Of a stretch of 64,000 nt of DNA, positions 34,525 through 42,464 are shown piece by piece; positions within the stretch are counted from its first letter, which is position 1, and every line of letters begins with the position of its first letter. The stretch is from CBDAPI01 sp965248635 (lineage in GTDB: Bacteria; Acidobacteriota; UBA6911; RPQK01; CBDAPI01). Location of the stretch: positions 2,170,001-2,234,000 of the forward strand of contig OZ252114.1 of the NCBI GenBank assembly GCA_965248635.1, in the 5' to 3' direction. A program made the translations under genes and the position numbers. The notes below the pieces were generated by a model. That model was not told where the DNA came from and did no database searches. It saw only the letters and a program-made list of their open reading frames with translations.

Positions 34525-36039
34525 TCAATGGCTGATTAGTTTCCGGTGTGCCGGGAAAATGGTCGAGCGACGAAGCTCGTCACTGAGCCGGCAGTAGAAC
34601 AGGTAAGTCTCTTCGTATTTCTCACGGTTCTCGCGGTTCGGGTGGCATCGCTTGTCGGGATCCAGCTCAAAAGAGTCGTTGACGAGGTCCTTGATCGAGC
34701 CCCCGCCGACACACCAACCCGCTTGCAGAGCGGCTCCAAAGGCAGGTCCTTCCTCAACCACAGGGGCCACGACTGCGGTGTCAAAGACATCAGCCACAAT
34801 CTGACGCCAGGCCGGGCTCCTGGATCCGCCGCCGATTAGACAAGTTCGCCCGACAGAGACTCCCAGCTCTCGAAGCCGATCGAAGCCGTACCGAAGCCCG
34901 AAGGTGACGCCCTCGACCGCCGCCCTGGCAAGATGCTGTGGAGTGGCCGTTGAGCTCCTGAGGCCTACCGCTGTCCCGGTACCCTCGGGAGTGTTGGGCA
35001 TTCGCTCTCCTTCCAGGTAGGGAAGCAGAATCAATCCTTCCGAGCCGGGAGGAGCTGAGTTCAGAAGAGTCTCAAATTCCTCGAACGGGCGATCCAGGAT
35101 GCCGCTTCGGACGGCCTCGGTGGCCACTGTGACATTCATGGTGCAGGCCAGGGGAAGCCACCCACCCGTACTTCCGCAAAAAGCTGCGATCTCCCCGTCA
35201 GGATCGATCACCGGTGTCTGGGAATGCGCAAACAGAGTACCGGAAGTTCCCAGGCTTACCGTCACCATTCCGTCCCGGACGTTGCCCGATCCGATGGCTC
35301 CCATCATGTTGTCACCCCCGCCGGAACTGATCAGCACTCGAGATGACATTCCCCACTTCCGGGCCAGGCCAGGGCGCAGTCTGCCGGCGGGTCGATGAGA
35401 CTCCAGAAGACGAGGCAGGCAAGCTCCCAGGTCTGTATCAGCGTCAATCCAGCTCAAGGCAGCCTCCGACCACTCGCGCTGGCGAACTTTGAAGTACCCG
35501 GTGCCTGATGCATCTCCGAACTCTGCCACGAGTTCCCCCGATAGAAAGAAGTTGAGGTAGTCGTGGGGCAGGAGGATGTGGCGAAGTCGCTCGTAGTTCC
35601 GGGACTCGACCTGTTTCAACCAGAGAATCTTAGAGGCCGTGAATCCGGGGGGCAGGAGATTGCCGATCTCCTTCTGGTACGCTTGCGGGCCCCCGGCCGC
35701 GGCCATGATCTGCTCGCATTGCTGGGCTGTACTCGTGTCGTTCCAAAGCTTGGCGGGGCGGATCACGGCATGTCCCTTGTCCAGCGCAACGAACCCGTGC
35801 TGCTGCCCCGACACGCCGATTCCTTCCACCCGAGAGAGATCCAGATCCTGCCTCTGGAGCGATGCCACACAGTGCTCCAGTGCATCGATCCAGGTTTGTG
35901 GATGCTGCTCCTTGTGGCCCGGAGGAAGCCCTTCGATGAGATCGTAGGAGCGGTCAGCCGACCAGATTTCGTTCGCTTCACTGTCCCAGGCGATGGCCTT
36001 CAATCCCTGGGTCCCGCAGTCTATGCCCAGCAGTAACAT
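34525..36039 (-). CDS. xylB: xylulokinase
   Basis: 504 residues of the FGGY carbohydrate kinase family, phosphorylating D-xylulose to enter the pentose phosphate pathway. The N-terminal ATPase fold starts GIDCGTQGLKAIAWD. GISVSGQQHG-type sequence (GIGVSGQQHGFVALD) marks the xylulose subfamily, and the catalytic Asp lies in LWNDTSTA. The C-terminal half has SLGTSGTLF and LIGGGSRSPAWRQIVADV. The gene precedes xylA on the same strand; rpiA at 28.8 kb supplies the next pathway step. Confidence 0.95.
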   Translation of the reverse strand: MLLLGIDCGTQGLKAIAWDSEANEIWSADRSYDLIEGLPPGHKEQHPQTWIDALEHCVASLQRQDLDLSRVEGIGVSGQQHGFVALDKGHAVIRPAKLWNDTSTAQQCEQIMAAAGGPQAYQKEIGNLLPPGFTASKILWLKQVESRNYERLRHILLPHDYLNFFLSGELVAEFGDASGTGYFKVRQREWSEAALSWIDADTDLGACLPRLLESHRPAGRLRPGLARKWGMSSRVLISSGGGDNMMGAIGSGNVRDGMVTVSLGTSGTLFAHSQTPVIDPDGEIAAFCGSTGGWLPLACTMNVTVATEAVRSGILDRPFEEFETLLNSAPPGSEGLILLPYLEGERMPNTPEGTGTAVGLRSSTATPQHLARAAVEGVTFGLRYGFDRLRELGVSVGRTCLIGGGSRSPAWRQIVADVFDTAVVAPVVEEGPAFGAALQAGWCVGGGSIKDLVNDSFELDPDKRCHPNRENREKYEETYLFYCRLSDELRRSTIFPAHRKLISH

Positions 36040-36539
36040 CTATACCCTCGATCCGATTCGTCGTCCTCAAAATTCCCGGAAAACAAGCCCTCAATGATAA
36101 TAGTTTGCCTCGTCCAGTTCAGCCAATCCATTTTCTTGGAGTGCTTAAACAGTGTAGAAACAAACAGATACGAGAGGGGAATAGGGCCGCCCACGTTTTT
36201 TTGGATTGATCGATCCAAGTCCGGATCCCTAACTCCTCAACGGGAAACAATCTAACTCTTGTGATTCCAACGGCTTAGCCCTGATTGCCAGGGGGTTGGC
36301 ACCGGAATTGCTACGATCGGAGCCCAGAAGTTGGTATTCTCTGGCAGCCAGCTTTCAATCCGTCGAGCGGCTCCCTCGGGTGGGAGAAGGAGCCTGTTGC
36401 CATCATCCTCCCTTCTCGAAGCTTCTAAATCATGAACTTGACCACTGAGGAGATGCTTCGCAACCATCGTGCCACGTGTCCTCCCGGAGGGCCACATGGG
36501 TGTGGTAGTCTCCGCTGGGAGAGGCTGTACCAACACGGG
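36040..36539. other. intergenic region between divergent xylB and thyA
   Basis: About 500 bases with no recognisable gene. It holds a near-palindrome at 36201-36218 (separate entry). An in-frame ATG at 36432 would extend thyA by 36 residues, but these do not resemble thymidylate synthase. The base composition is somewhat AT-richer on the xylB side, where a promoter is expected. Confidence 0.5.
36201..36218. promoter_or_regulatory. candidate operator upstream of xylBA
   Basis: TTGGATTGATCGATCCAA matches its own reverse complement at 16 of 18 positions and lies about 160 bases before the xylB start. Its size and symmetry resemble LacI- or ROK-type regulator sites. No regulator gene is in the window. 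It could be fortuitous. Confidence 0.3.
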
Positions 36540-37334
36540 ATGAAAGTTTATCTGCAGCTGCTGGACAAGATTCTCCACAGCGGGACTCAAAAAGAAGACC
36601 GTACCGGGACCGGAACGAGAAGTATCTTTGGGTACCAGATGCGTTTTGATCTGGAACCTGGTTTTCCGCTCTTGACGACCAAGAAACTTCACACGAAATC
36701 GATTGTTCACGAGCTGCTCTGGTTTCTGGCCGGGGACACGAACATCCGTTACCTGAATGAGAACGGAGTCCGAATCTGGGACGACTGGGCAGACGAGAAG
36801 GGTGAACTCGGGCCGGTGTACGGCTATCAGTGGCGTTCCTGGCCAACTCCTGACGGAGGCAGCATAGATCAGATCTCCAGGGTCATCGAACAGATTCAGA
36901 ACAATCCCGATTCACGGCGGCTTGTCGTCAGTGCCTGGAACGTGGCCCATGTCGAGAACATGGCGTTGCCGCCCTGCCATTCACTCTTTCAGTTCTATGT
37001 GAACAACGGCCGGCTATCCTGCCAGCTCTACCAGAGGAGCGCCGATGTGTTCCTGGGTGTGCCCTTCAACATCGCTTCCTACGCCCTGCTCACGAGCATG
37101 GTTGCCCAGGTGTGCGGATTGAAGGCGGGTGAGTTCGTGCATACGTTCGGAGACGTTCATCTCTATTCAAATCACGTGGAGCAGGCCCGGGAACAACTGA
37201 GTCGGGAACCCGGAGAGCTGCCGCACATGCTTCTCAACCCGGACGTGGCGTCGATCTTTGATTTTCGATTTGAAGATTTCACCCTGGTGGGCTACGATCC
37301 CCACCCTCCCATCAGGGCCCCCATTGCGGTCTAG
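36540..37334 (+). CDS. thyA: thymidylate synthase
   Basis: 264 residues from the ATG at 36540, the same length as the E. coli enzyme. KEDRTGTGTRSIFGYQMRFDL and PLLTTKKLHTKSIVHELLWFL are near the N-terminus, the catalytic Cys146 is in LPPCHSLFQFYV, and QRSADVFLGVPFNIASYA follows, with FTLVGYDPHPPIRAPIAV at the C-terminus. It makes dTMP from dUMP using methylene-THF, yielding dihydrofolate that the downstream folA product recycles. The stop codon coincides with the first bases of a MITE-like element. Confidence 0.97.
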   Translation: MKVYLQLLDKILHSGTQKEDRTGTGTRSIFGYQMRFDLEPGFPLLTTKKLHTKSIVHELLWFLAGDTNIRYLNENGVRIWDDWADEKGELGPVYGYQWRSWPTPDGGSIDQISRVIEQIQNNPDSRRLVVSAWNVAHVENMALPPCHSLFQFYVNNGRLSCQLYQRSADVFLGVPFNIASYALLTSMVAQVCGLKAGEFVHTFGDVHLYSNHVEQAREQLSREPGELPHMLLNPDVASIFDFRFEDFTLVGYDPHPPIRAPIAV

Positions 37335-37499
37335 TGCACTGTCCGGAAAGTTCACGCCGCTACTTCGGGCGTGTTTTCGCCGACAGCTTTGTTGCGCTAC
37401 CTCGAAAGACTCCCGGCATTCCTGCGTCGCGCGCCTCACTGGCGACGCCAATGAATCCATCCCGAATTAACACCGTGAACTTCCCGGACAGTACACTAG
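37331..37499. repeat. MITE-like element A
   Basis: 26-base terminal inverted repeats (37331-37356 and 37474-37499, 24 of 26 paired) bound a 169-bp non-coding unit. The right terminus is repeated at 37504-37528. The interior TTGTTGCGCTACCTCG...CTGGCGACG resembles that of the element at 56.6 kb. No transposase with matching ends is in the window. Confidence 0.7.
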
Positions 37500-37587
37500 C
37501 CCCGCGAACTTCCGGGACAGTACACTAGCAGTCCCTGGTGAAAGTCGCGCGCGGTCCCAGCCGTCGCTGCCCCGGGGAACACTCGAA

Positions 37588-38121
37588 ATGATCTCTCTGA
37601 TTGCGGCAGTTTCAGAAAACGGAGTCATCGGGCGCGACAACCAGTTGCCCTGGAGGCTTTCTTCGGACCTGCAGCGTTTCAAAGTGCTTACGATGGGGCA
37701 TCACCTGGTTGTGGGACGCAAGACGTTTCTCTCGATCGGCCGCCCGTTGCCGGGGCGGCATATGATCGTGCTAAGCCGGGACGCTGCTTACCGCCCGTCG
37801 GGGGTGCAGGTTGCCAGATCCCTGCCCGAAGCTCTGGATCTCATCTCAGGCGACGACGAGGCCTTCATCGGAGGCGGTTCGGAACTGTTCAAAGAGGCCG
37901 TCGAACACGTGGATCGTCTCTACCTGACGATCGTCCATGCCGAGGTACGGGGCGACTCGTTTTTGCCCGACATTGATGCGGCCGAATGGGAGATCAGAAG
38001 CAGCGAGCATCACCCGGCCGACGAGAAGAATGAATACTCGTCTACTTTTCAGATGCTGGATCGAGTACGGGCAACAGGGGGAAGGGGCCGGGTGGTTCCG
38101 GCCCCTGGGCGTGGTGGATAA
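37588..38121 (+). CDS. folA: dihydrofolate reductase
   Basis: 177 residues reducing dihydrofolate to tetrahydrofolate with NADPH. MISLIAAVSENGVIGRDNQLPWRLSSDLQRFK gives the substrate-binding region with the LPW motif and catalytic Asp. HHLVVGRKTFLSIGRPLPGR is the NADPH-binding VMGRxTxESIG equivalent, and EAFIGGGSELF is the second NADPH loop. The last 15 residues are basic and not conserved. The thyA-folA order is common and functionally coupled. A MITE-like element now lies between them. Confidence 0.95.
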   Translation: MISLIAAVSENGVIGRDNQLPWRLSSDLQRFKVLTMGHHLVVGRKTFLSIGRPLPGRHMIVLSRDAAYRPSGVQVARSLPEALDLISGDDEAFIGGGSELFKEAVEHVDRLYLTIVHAEVRGDSFLPDIDAAEWEIRSSEHHPADEKNEYSSTFQMLDRVRATGGRGRVVPAPGRGG

Positions 38122-38142
38122 GAATGCAAGATCCGGCTGCCA

Positions 38143-38550
38143 TCAGTTTTCGCCGTTTTCGCCTTTCCTGCCAGGTCGGCCCCTCTCGGGACCACGGCGG
38201 CGACGAGAAGTGCAGAAGCGATCTTTGATCGTTTCCCATTTCTCGAGCTGGTCCGGATCCAGGATCCCGGCAAAGTCGGGTGCATAGGACTGAGTCGTCG
38301 CGCAGATCGCTGCCTTGAGATCCTTGATGTCGATCAGCAGACGGCCGAGTTCAGTGGCATCCGGGTCGTCCGACTCGTGTTCTGCTCTGAATGCCCTGGC
38401 CAGCGCCCTGAGTTCGTGGCGAGGCGGTCCGACTGCAGCCCCCATGTCCTTGGCCAGGTCGCCCACCTCTTCCAGTTGAGTCTCGCTCAGTTCCAGAACC
38501 CTGACCAGAACTCGCCTGGGAGGGATCACCCGACAACAACGGTCCCCTAA
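38143..38550 (-). pseudogene. Spy/CpxP-like periplasmic protein, C-terminal fragment split by IS copy 2
   Basis: The helical domain with LSETQLEEVGDLAKDM and LDPDQLEKWETIKDRF has the LTxxQ-type repeats of the Spy/CpxP/ZraP periplasmic chaperone or metal sensor group, followed by a basic tail (RRRRGPERGR). It lacks a signal peptide. Removing insertion sequence copy 2 and one copy of its CTAA duplication joins this fragment in frame to the signal peptide fragment at 40204-40347 (...EDTISL-GDRCCRVIPP...), giving about 182 residues. A GTG at 38529 could in principle start a cytosolic 128-residue remnant. Confidence 0.75.
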
Positions 38551-38603
38551 CCCGGATTATGCAGGAGATCTAAATTCAAGTGAGATTTGGGCCCAGAAAA
38601 AAG

Positions 38604-38664
38604 GCCGTAGCTCTCTGATATAAAAGGGTTTAGAGAAACAAAGACCCTAAACAGGAGCTACGGC
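38604..38664 (+). promoter_or_regulatory. RBS-masking inverted repeat upstream of transposase, copy 2
   Basis: Same structure as in copy 1: GCCGTAGCTC at 38604-38613 pairs with GAGCTACGGC at 38655-38664 over the Shine-Dalgarno, with TATAAA between them. Confidence 0.6.
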
Positions 38665-38665
38665 A

Positions 38666-40003
38666 ATGTCAAAAACAGTCTGCCAGAATACCCTGCCATT
38701 TCATAGCCACAGAAACATCACGGCTCGTTTTGATGGGGGGAGCCTCACTTCCGACGCAGGATGGTTGTTGTTTGGATCGCTGGATCGTCAACATCGATTG
38801 TGCGAGGGCTTCAGTTCCTGTATTTCGGAAAGTCGAGACCAACGCTACATTCGTCATGACCTGTTGAAGTTGATCCGACAACGAGTCTTGCAGATCGTGG
38901 CCGGCTACGAAGACTGTAACGACGCCGATACGCTGCGCTCGGATCCGATGCTCAAGACAGTCTGTGATCAGTTGCCCGAGAGCGATCCCGACTTGGCCAC
39001 CCAGCCGACTTTCTCCCGTTTGGAGAACTCCGTCACCAAGAAGGATCTGATGCGTCTGAGCCGGTGGCTGCTAGGCCGTTATGTGCGCTCCCTGAAGAAG
39101 AGACGCCCCAGCAAGATCATCCTGGATCTGGACAGTACCGATGACCACACTCACGGCCAACAGGAGTTCTCCTTCTACCACGGGTATTACCGAAACCACA
39201 TTCTGCATCCTTTGCTGATCTTCGATGCCGCCACGGGAGACCTGGTGTGTGCCATGTTGAGACCTGGCAACAAGGGGGCTGCCTCTCACATCGTGCCCGT
39301 TTTGAAGCGCGTCGTGGAGGCCATCCGACAAGGAGTGGGGACGGATGTCGAGATTGAGATTCGGGCCGACAGCGGCTTTGCCACGCCTCGGCTCTACGAG
39401 TTCTGTGAAGGTGAAGAGAATAAACTCCAATATGTCATTGGGTTAAGTCGAAACCCTCGCCTGCAGCGAGTGGTCGAGCCGCTGCTGGATTCGACTCGGC
39501 TGAGGTTCGTTGAGCTGGAGGAAAAACAGCGTCAGTTTGACGAGTTTCTTTATCGAGCCCACAGCTGGGATCGATCCCGTCGCGTCATTGTCAAAGTGGA
39601 GGTCGATCAGCGTGGGATCAACCGTCGCTTTGTAGTCACCAACCGGGACGATCTCTGCTCCCAATCACTTTATGACCACTACACAAACCGAGGGCAGACC
39701 GAGAACTTCATCAAGGCCTTCAAGAATCATCTGAGCATGGACCGACTCAGCTGTCATCGATTCCTGGCCAATCAGTTTCGACTCCTCCTGCATGCACTGG
39801 CTTACCAGATGTTCGTGCGCCTGCGCGACTATCTGCACGGAACCCCCTGGCACAAGCTCGAAATCGAAACCTTACGTCGTCGGGTCCTCAAGATTGGGGC
39901 CCGGATCCGACAAACCACTCGACGCATCTGGGTCCATCTTTCCTCAGCCTTCCCCGAACAACCCCTCTTCCACCTCGTCTTGAGTCGCCTGAACTCCAGT
40001 TAG
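38666..40003 (+). CDS. IS1380 family transposase, copy 2
   Basis: 445 residues, identical to the protein at 31810-33147, with all three acidic catalytic motifs intact. Transcription runs opposite to the interrupted host gene. Confidence 0.95.
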   Translation: MSKTVCQNTLPFHSHRNITARFDGGSLTSDAGWLLFGSLDRQHRLCEGFSSCISESRDQRYIRHDLLKLIRQRVLQIVAGYEDCNDADTLRSDPMLKTVCDQLPESDPDLATQPTFSRLENSVTKKDLMRLSRWLLGRYVRSLKKRRPSKIILDLDSTDDHTHGQQEFSFYHGYYRNHILHPLLIFDAATGDLVCAMLRPGNKGAASHIVPVLKRVVEAIRQGVGTDVEIEIRADSGFATPRLYEFCEGEENKLQYVIGLSRNPRLQRVVEPLLDSTRLRFVELEEKQRQFDEFLYRAHSWDRSRRVIVKVEVDQRGINRRFVVTNRDDLCSQSLYDHYTNRGQTENFIKAFKNHLSMDRLSCHRFLANQFRLLLHALAYQMFVRLRDYLHGTPWHKLEIETLRRRVLKIGARIRQTTRRIWVHLSSAFPEQPLFHLVLSRLNSS

Positions 40004-40203
40004 CTTTTCCCAGCTCCCCCGGAAAACCGCTTCCGACACTCATCCAGGCCCAGATCTGTCTGAAATTCACTCCCCAAACCACTCAAACGCCTCGCCAACC
40101 CATATTCTTCGCAAATCCGCCTGTCACACCTGCCCGCTTCCGAGTTGGGCCACTTCTCGAGTCGTTTTTCAACACCGGACTACGGTTCTTGCATAATCCG
40201 GGC

Positions 40204-40347
40204 TAAACTGATCGTGTCTTCATGTTCCGAGGCCAACCCCTCCGGGCCACTCATCTTGTCCGGCCCGGCCCGGCCCGACCGCTGAGCGGCGAGAGAGCTA
40301 GTCACCAGCACCATTGTGAACAAGCACAGGAACAGGTTTCGTTTCAT
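40204..40347 (-). pseudogene. Spy/CpxP-like periplasmic protein, N-terminal fragment split by IS copy 2
   Basis: The ATG at 40347, preceded by AAAGGAGG, encodes a clean signal peptide (MKRNLFLCLFTMVLVTSSLA, then AQ) and about 25 mature residues (ending SEHEDTISL). The frame then enters the insertion sequence and stops at 40180 after ARIMQEP. The remainder of the gene is at 38143-38550. This is a simple insertional knock-out whose original frame is still readable. Confidence 0.8.
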
Positions 40348-40537
40348 CGTCTTGAATCCTCCTTTATCTATGTTTCTCATCTTGAATCTCTCCGTTACGA
40401 TGCTTCTATGTGACAGTACGGCTCGCCTGGCCGTGTGTTTCATGCTGGATTCCGAGTTGAAAGTTGAAGGTTGGGATCGTGCACTGACTGGGCAACAACA
40501 GTACCGCGGGCGGGCCCGAGACTGAGCGCGCCGACCT

Positions 40538-40564
40538 GGAACGTGGAACCTTGGAACGTGGAAC
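40538..40564. repeat. heptanucleotide tandem repeat (TGGAACG-type)
   Basis: TGGAACG, TGGAACC, T, TGGAACG, TGGAAC directly at the 3' end of the TPR gene. The gap 40348-40537 holds only a short TTGAAAG/TTGAAGG pair near 40457. Confidence 0.65.
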
Positions 40565-42411
40565 TATCTTTTCCGCCTTGCCTGATCCACCATTTGGAGA
40601 GCCGGAAAGTAGCCCGCCCTGGCCGCCTTGTTGATCAGTGGCCAGGCCGTCTCCACCTTTCTGAGGCGGAGTCTGCAGGCACCGAGGTTGTAGAGAAGCT
40701 GGGGCGTGGCATCGCCCAGGGCGAGGGCCTTTTCAAAGGCCTGCTCAGCTTCGGCGTGACGGGCCAGGTGACTCAGGCAGAGGCCGAGCTGGTGGAAGGA
40801 CTGAGCGGAAGGCTGGTTCTTGATCAGGATCTGCCATTGGGCAGCGGACAGGTCGTATTTCTGCTGAAGATAGAGAACCGATGCCAGGTTCACACGCGCC
40901 CAGCCGGCGCGGGGCTGCATCTTCAGCGCCCTACGATACTGAGTCACGGCCGCCTCTAGCTGGCCCAGCCTCTGGTGGCAATATCCCAGGTTGAACAGGT
41001 AATCAGGCTGAGCACCGGCTGTCTCGATCAGCGAGTCGTAACTATCGATGGCATCCCGCCAGCGCCCCTGGCCCTGAAGGGCCTGGGCTTGCTCAAATTG
41101 AATTCGCGCCGCCTGAGAGTCTATGTCGCTTTTGGTAGGAGAGATCCGGGCTGCTGTTGCCAGCTTCTCCAGGGCTTCTTCTTGCTCACCCAGTTCATTC
41201 AGGCAGGAGGCAACGAGCTGCAGGAGGCCGGGCAGCAGCGGATTGCCGGCTCGGACCCTCTCGAAATGAGAGAGGGCCGTGCTGAACTCTCTGTCTTGCA
41301 TGGCCCGATAACCGCGCAACAGTTCGAGGTTCTCGCTCCGGGCACCGCCGGCTTCAAGGGTCGACAAAGCCAGGTCGATCGAACCCTGAGAGAGACTGAT
41401 GCGGGCGCTTTCCGAGATAGCCACCGCCTGAGTCGGGTGTTGGCTCAAGATCTGGGAGTACAACTGCAAGGCTGCGTCATCCTTGCCCTGGCGCGAATAG
41501 AGAGCCGCCAGATACAACCTGGCAGTCGTGAATTCTGGTGCAATCTGCAGCGCCTCCTGCAGGAGTCCGTGGGCCTGATCGAGGCGATTCTGGCCGGCTT
41601 CGCGAAGAGCCTCCAGGTACAGGTGGAAGGCGCTTTGCAGCTTCACCCACACTTTTTCTTCCCTGGCAGCGTCCTGGTTTCGACCCAACTCCTTGTAGAA
41701 CAGGTGCAGAGTCCGATGGCCCAGGGGATTCTCAGGGTCCAGGTGGACAGCCTTCTCCGCCAACTCAACCGCCCTCTCTCGGTTTCCCTGCTGCCACTCC
41801 TGCTGGCTCAGAACACTCAGAGTCGCAATATCGGTCGGATCCAGGCTGAATGCCATTCGAAGCTGCCGCGTTGATTCTTCGGCCCTGCCTTGCAGGCGCA
41901 GGAGAAAAGCGTAGAGGCGCCGGCACGGAACCTTCAGGGGTGCCTGTTCCACGGCTCGACGAGCCTGAATGAGGGCGTCCTGATCGTGGCCCTGAGCGAA
42001 GAGTGTGAACGCCAGCCGATGGCGTGTGTCGGCGTCCGAGGAGCGCTGGTCCAGGGCTCGCTCGAACAGGCTGGCCGCCTCCGCCAGGGCTCCCTGCCGG
42101 AGTTGTACCTCGGCGCGTCCCTGAAGAGCCCGACGATCCAGCGGGCGAATGGTCAGTGCACGGGAGAGAAGCTCATCCCCGGCCCCGAGGTTGCCCGTCG
42201 CGATGAGAAGCAGACCGAGCTGGGTCAGTAGGTCAGGATTGCGAGGAAAGGAATGGAGTCCCTTATCCAGGATCTCAATAGCCTGGTTGATCTCATGGCG
42301 CGCGACCATGGTGCCGGCCTGAGTCAGATAATCTTCCGGGGCCTGGGCCAACACCACAACCAGCGTTAAGGCTGCAACCGAACCCTGGATCATACTGCCA
42401 GAGAGGGCCAT
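40564..42411 (-). CDS. tetratricopeptide repeat protein, exported
   Basis: 615 residues built almost wholly of TPR helix pairs, about 15 units (for example NPDLLTQLGLLLIATGNLGAGDELLSRAL and AGWARVNLASVLYLQQKYDLSAAQWQ). The N-terminus has a hydrophobic stretch (SVAALTLVVVLAQA) that may be a signal peptide, giving a periplasmic or outer-membrane-associated scaffold. Partners are unknown. It lies downstream of the M28 peptidase on the same strand, separated by 36 bases of heptad repeats, and may be co-transcribed with it. Confidence 0.8.
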   Translation of the reverse strand: MALSGSMIQGSVAALTLVVVLAQAPEDYLTQAGTMVARHEINQAIEILDKGLHSFPRNPDLLTQLGLLLIATGNLGAGDELLSRALTIRPLDRRALQGRAEVQLRQGALAEAASLFERALDQRSSDADTRHRLAFTLFAQGHDQDALIQARRAVEQAPLKVPCRRLYAFLLRLQGRAEESTRQLRMAFSLDPTDIATLSVLSQQEWQQGNRERAVELAEKAVHLDPENPLGHRTLHLFYKELGRNQDAAREEKVWVKLQSAFHLYLEALREAGQNRLDQAHGLLQEALQIAPEFTTARLYLAALYSRQGKDDAALQLYSQILSQHPTQAVAISESARISLSQGSIDLALSTLEAGGARSENLELLRGYRAMQDREFSTALSHFERVRAGNPLLPGLLQLVASCLNELGEQEEALEKLATAARISPTKSDIDSQAARIQFEQAQALQGQGRWRDAIDSYDSLIETAGAQPDYLFNLGYCHQRLGQLEAAVTQYRRALKMQPRAGWARVNLASVLYLQQKYDLSAAQWQILIKNQPSAQSFHQLGLCLSHLARHAEAEQAFEKALALGDATPQLLYNLGACRLRLRKVETAWPLINKAARAGYFPALQMVDQARRKR

Positions 42412-42416
42412 TCCTT

Positions 42417-42464
42417 GAACCCCGAACCCCGAACCTAGAACCCGAACCTAGAATCTAGAACCCA
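42417..42464. repeat. heptanucleotide tandem repeat (GAACCYN-type), encoding the M28 C-terminus
   Basis: About seven 6- to 8-base units of the type GAACCCC, GAACCTA, GAATCTA. On the minus strand it supplies the last codons (GSRF) and the stop of the M28 peptidase gene, so the tract has replaced or extended the original gene end. Confidence 0.7.

Larger units (their letters stand above)
38551..40202 (+). mobile_element. IS1380-family insertion sequence, copy 2
   Basis: 1652 bp, apparently identical to copy 1 and in the same orientation 6856 bp downstream. It has the same terminal repeats (CCCGGATTATGCA). It is flanked by a perfect 4-bp direct repeat, CTAA (38547-38550 and 40203-40206), the expected target duplication. 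It interrupts a Spy/CpxP-like gene. Confidence 0.95.
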
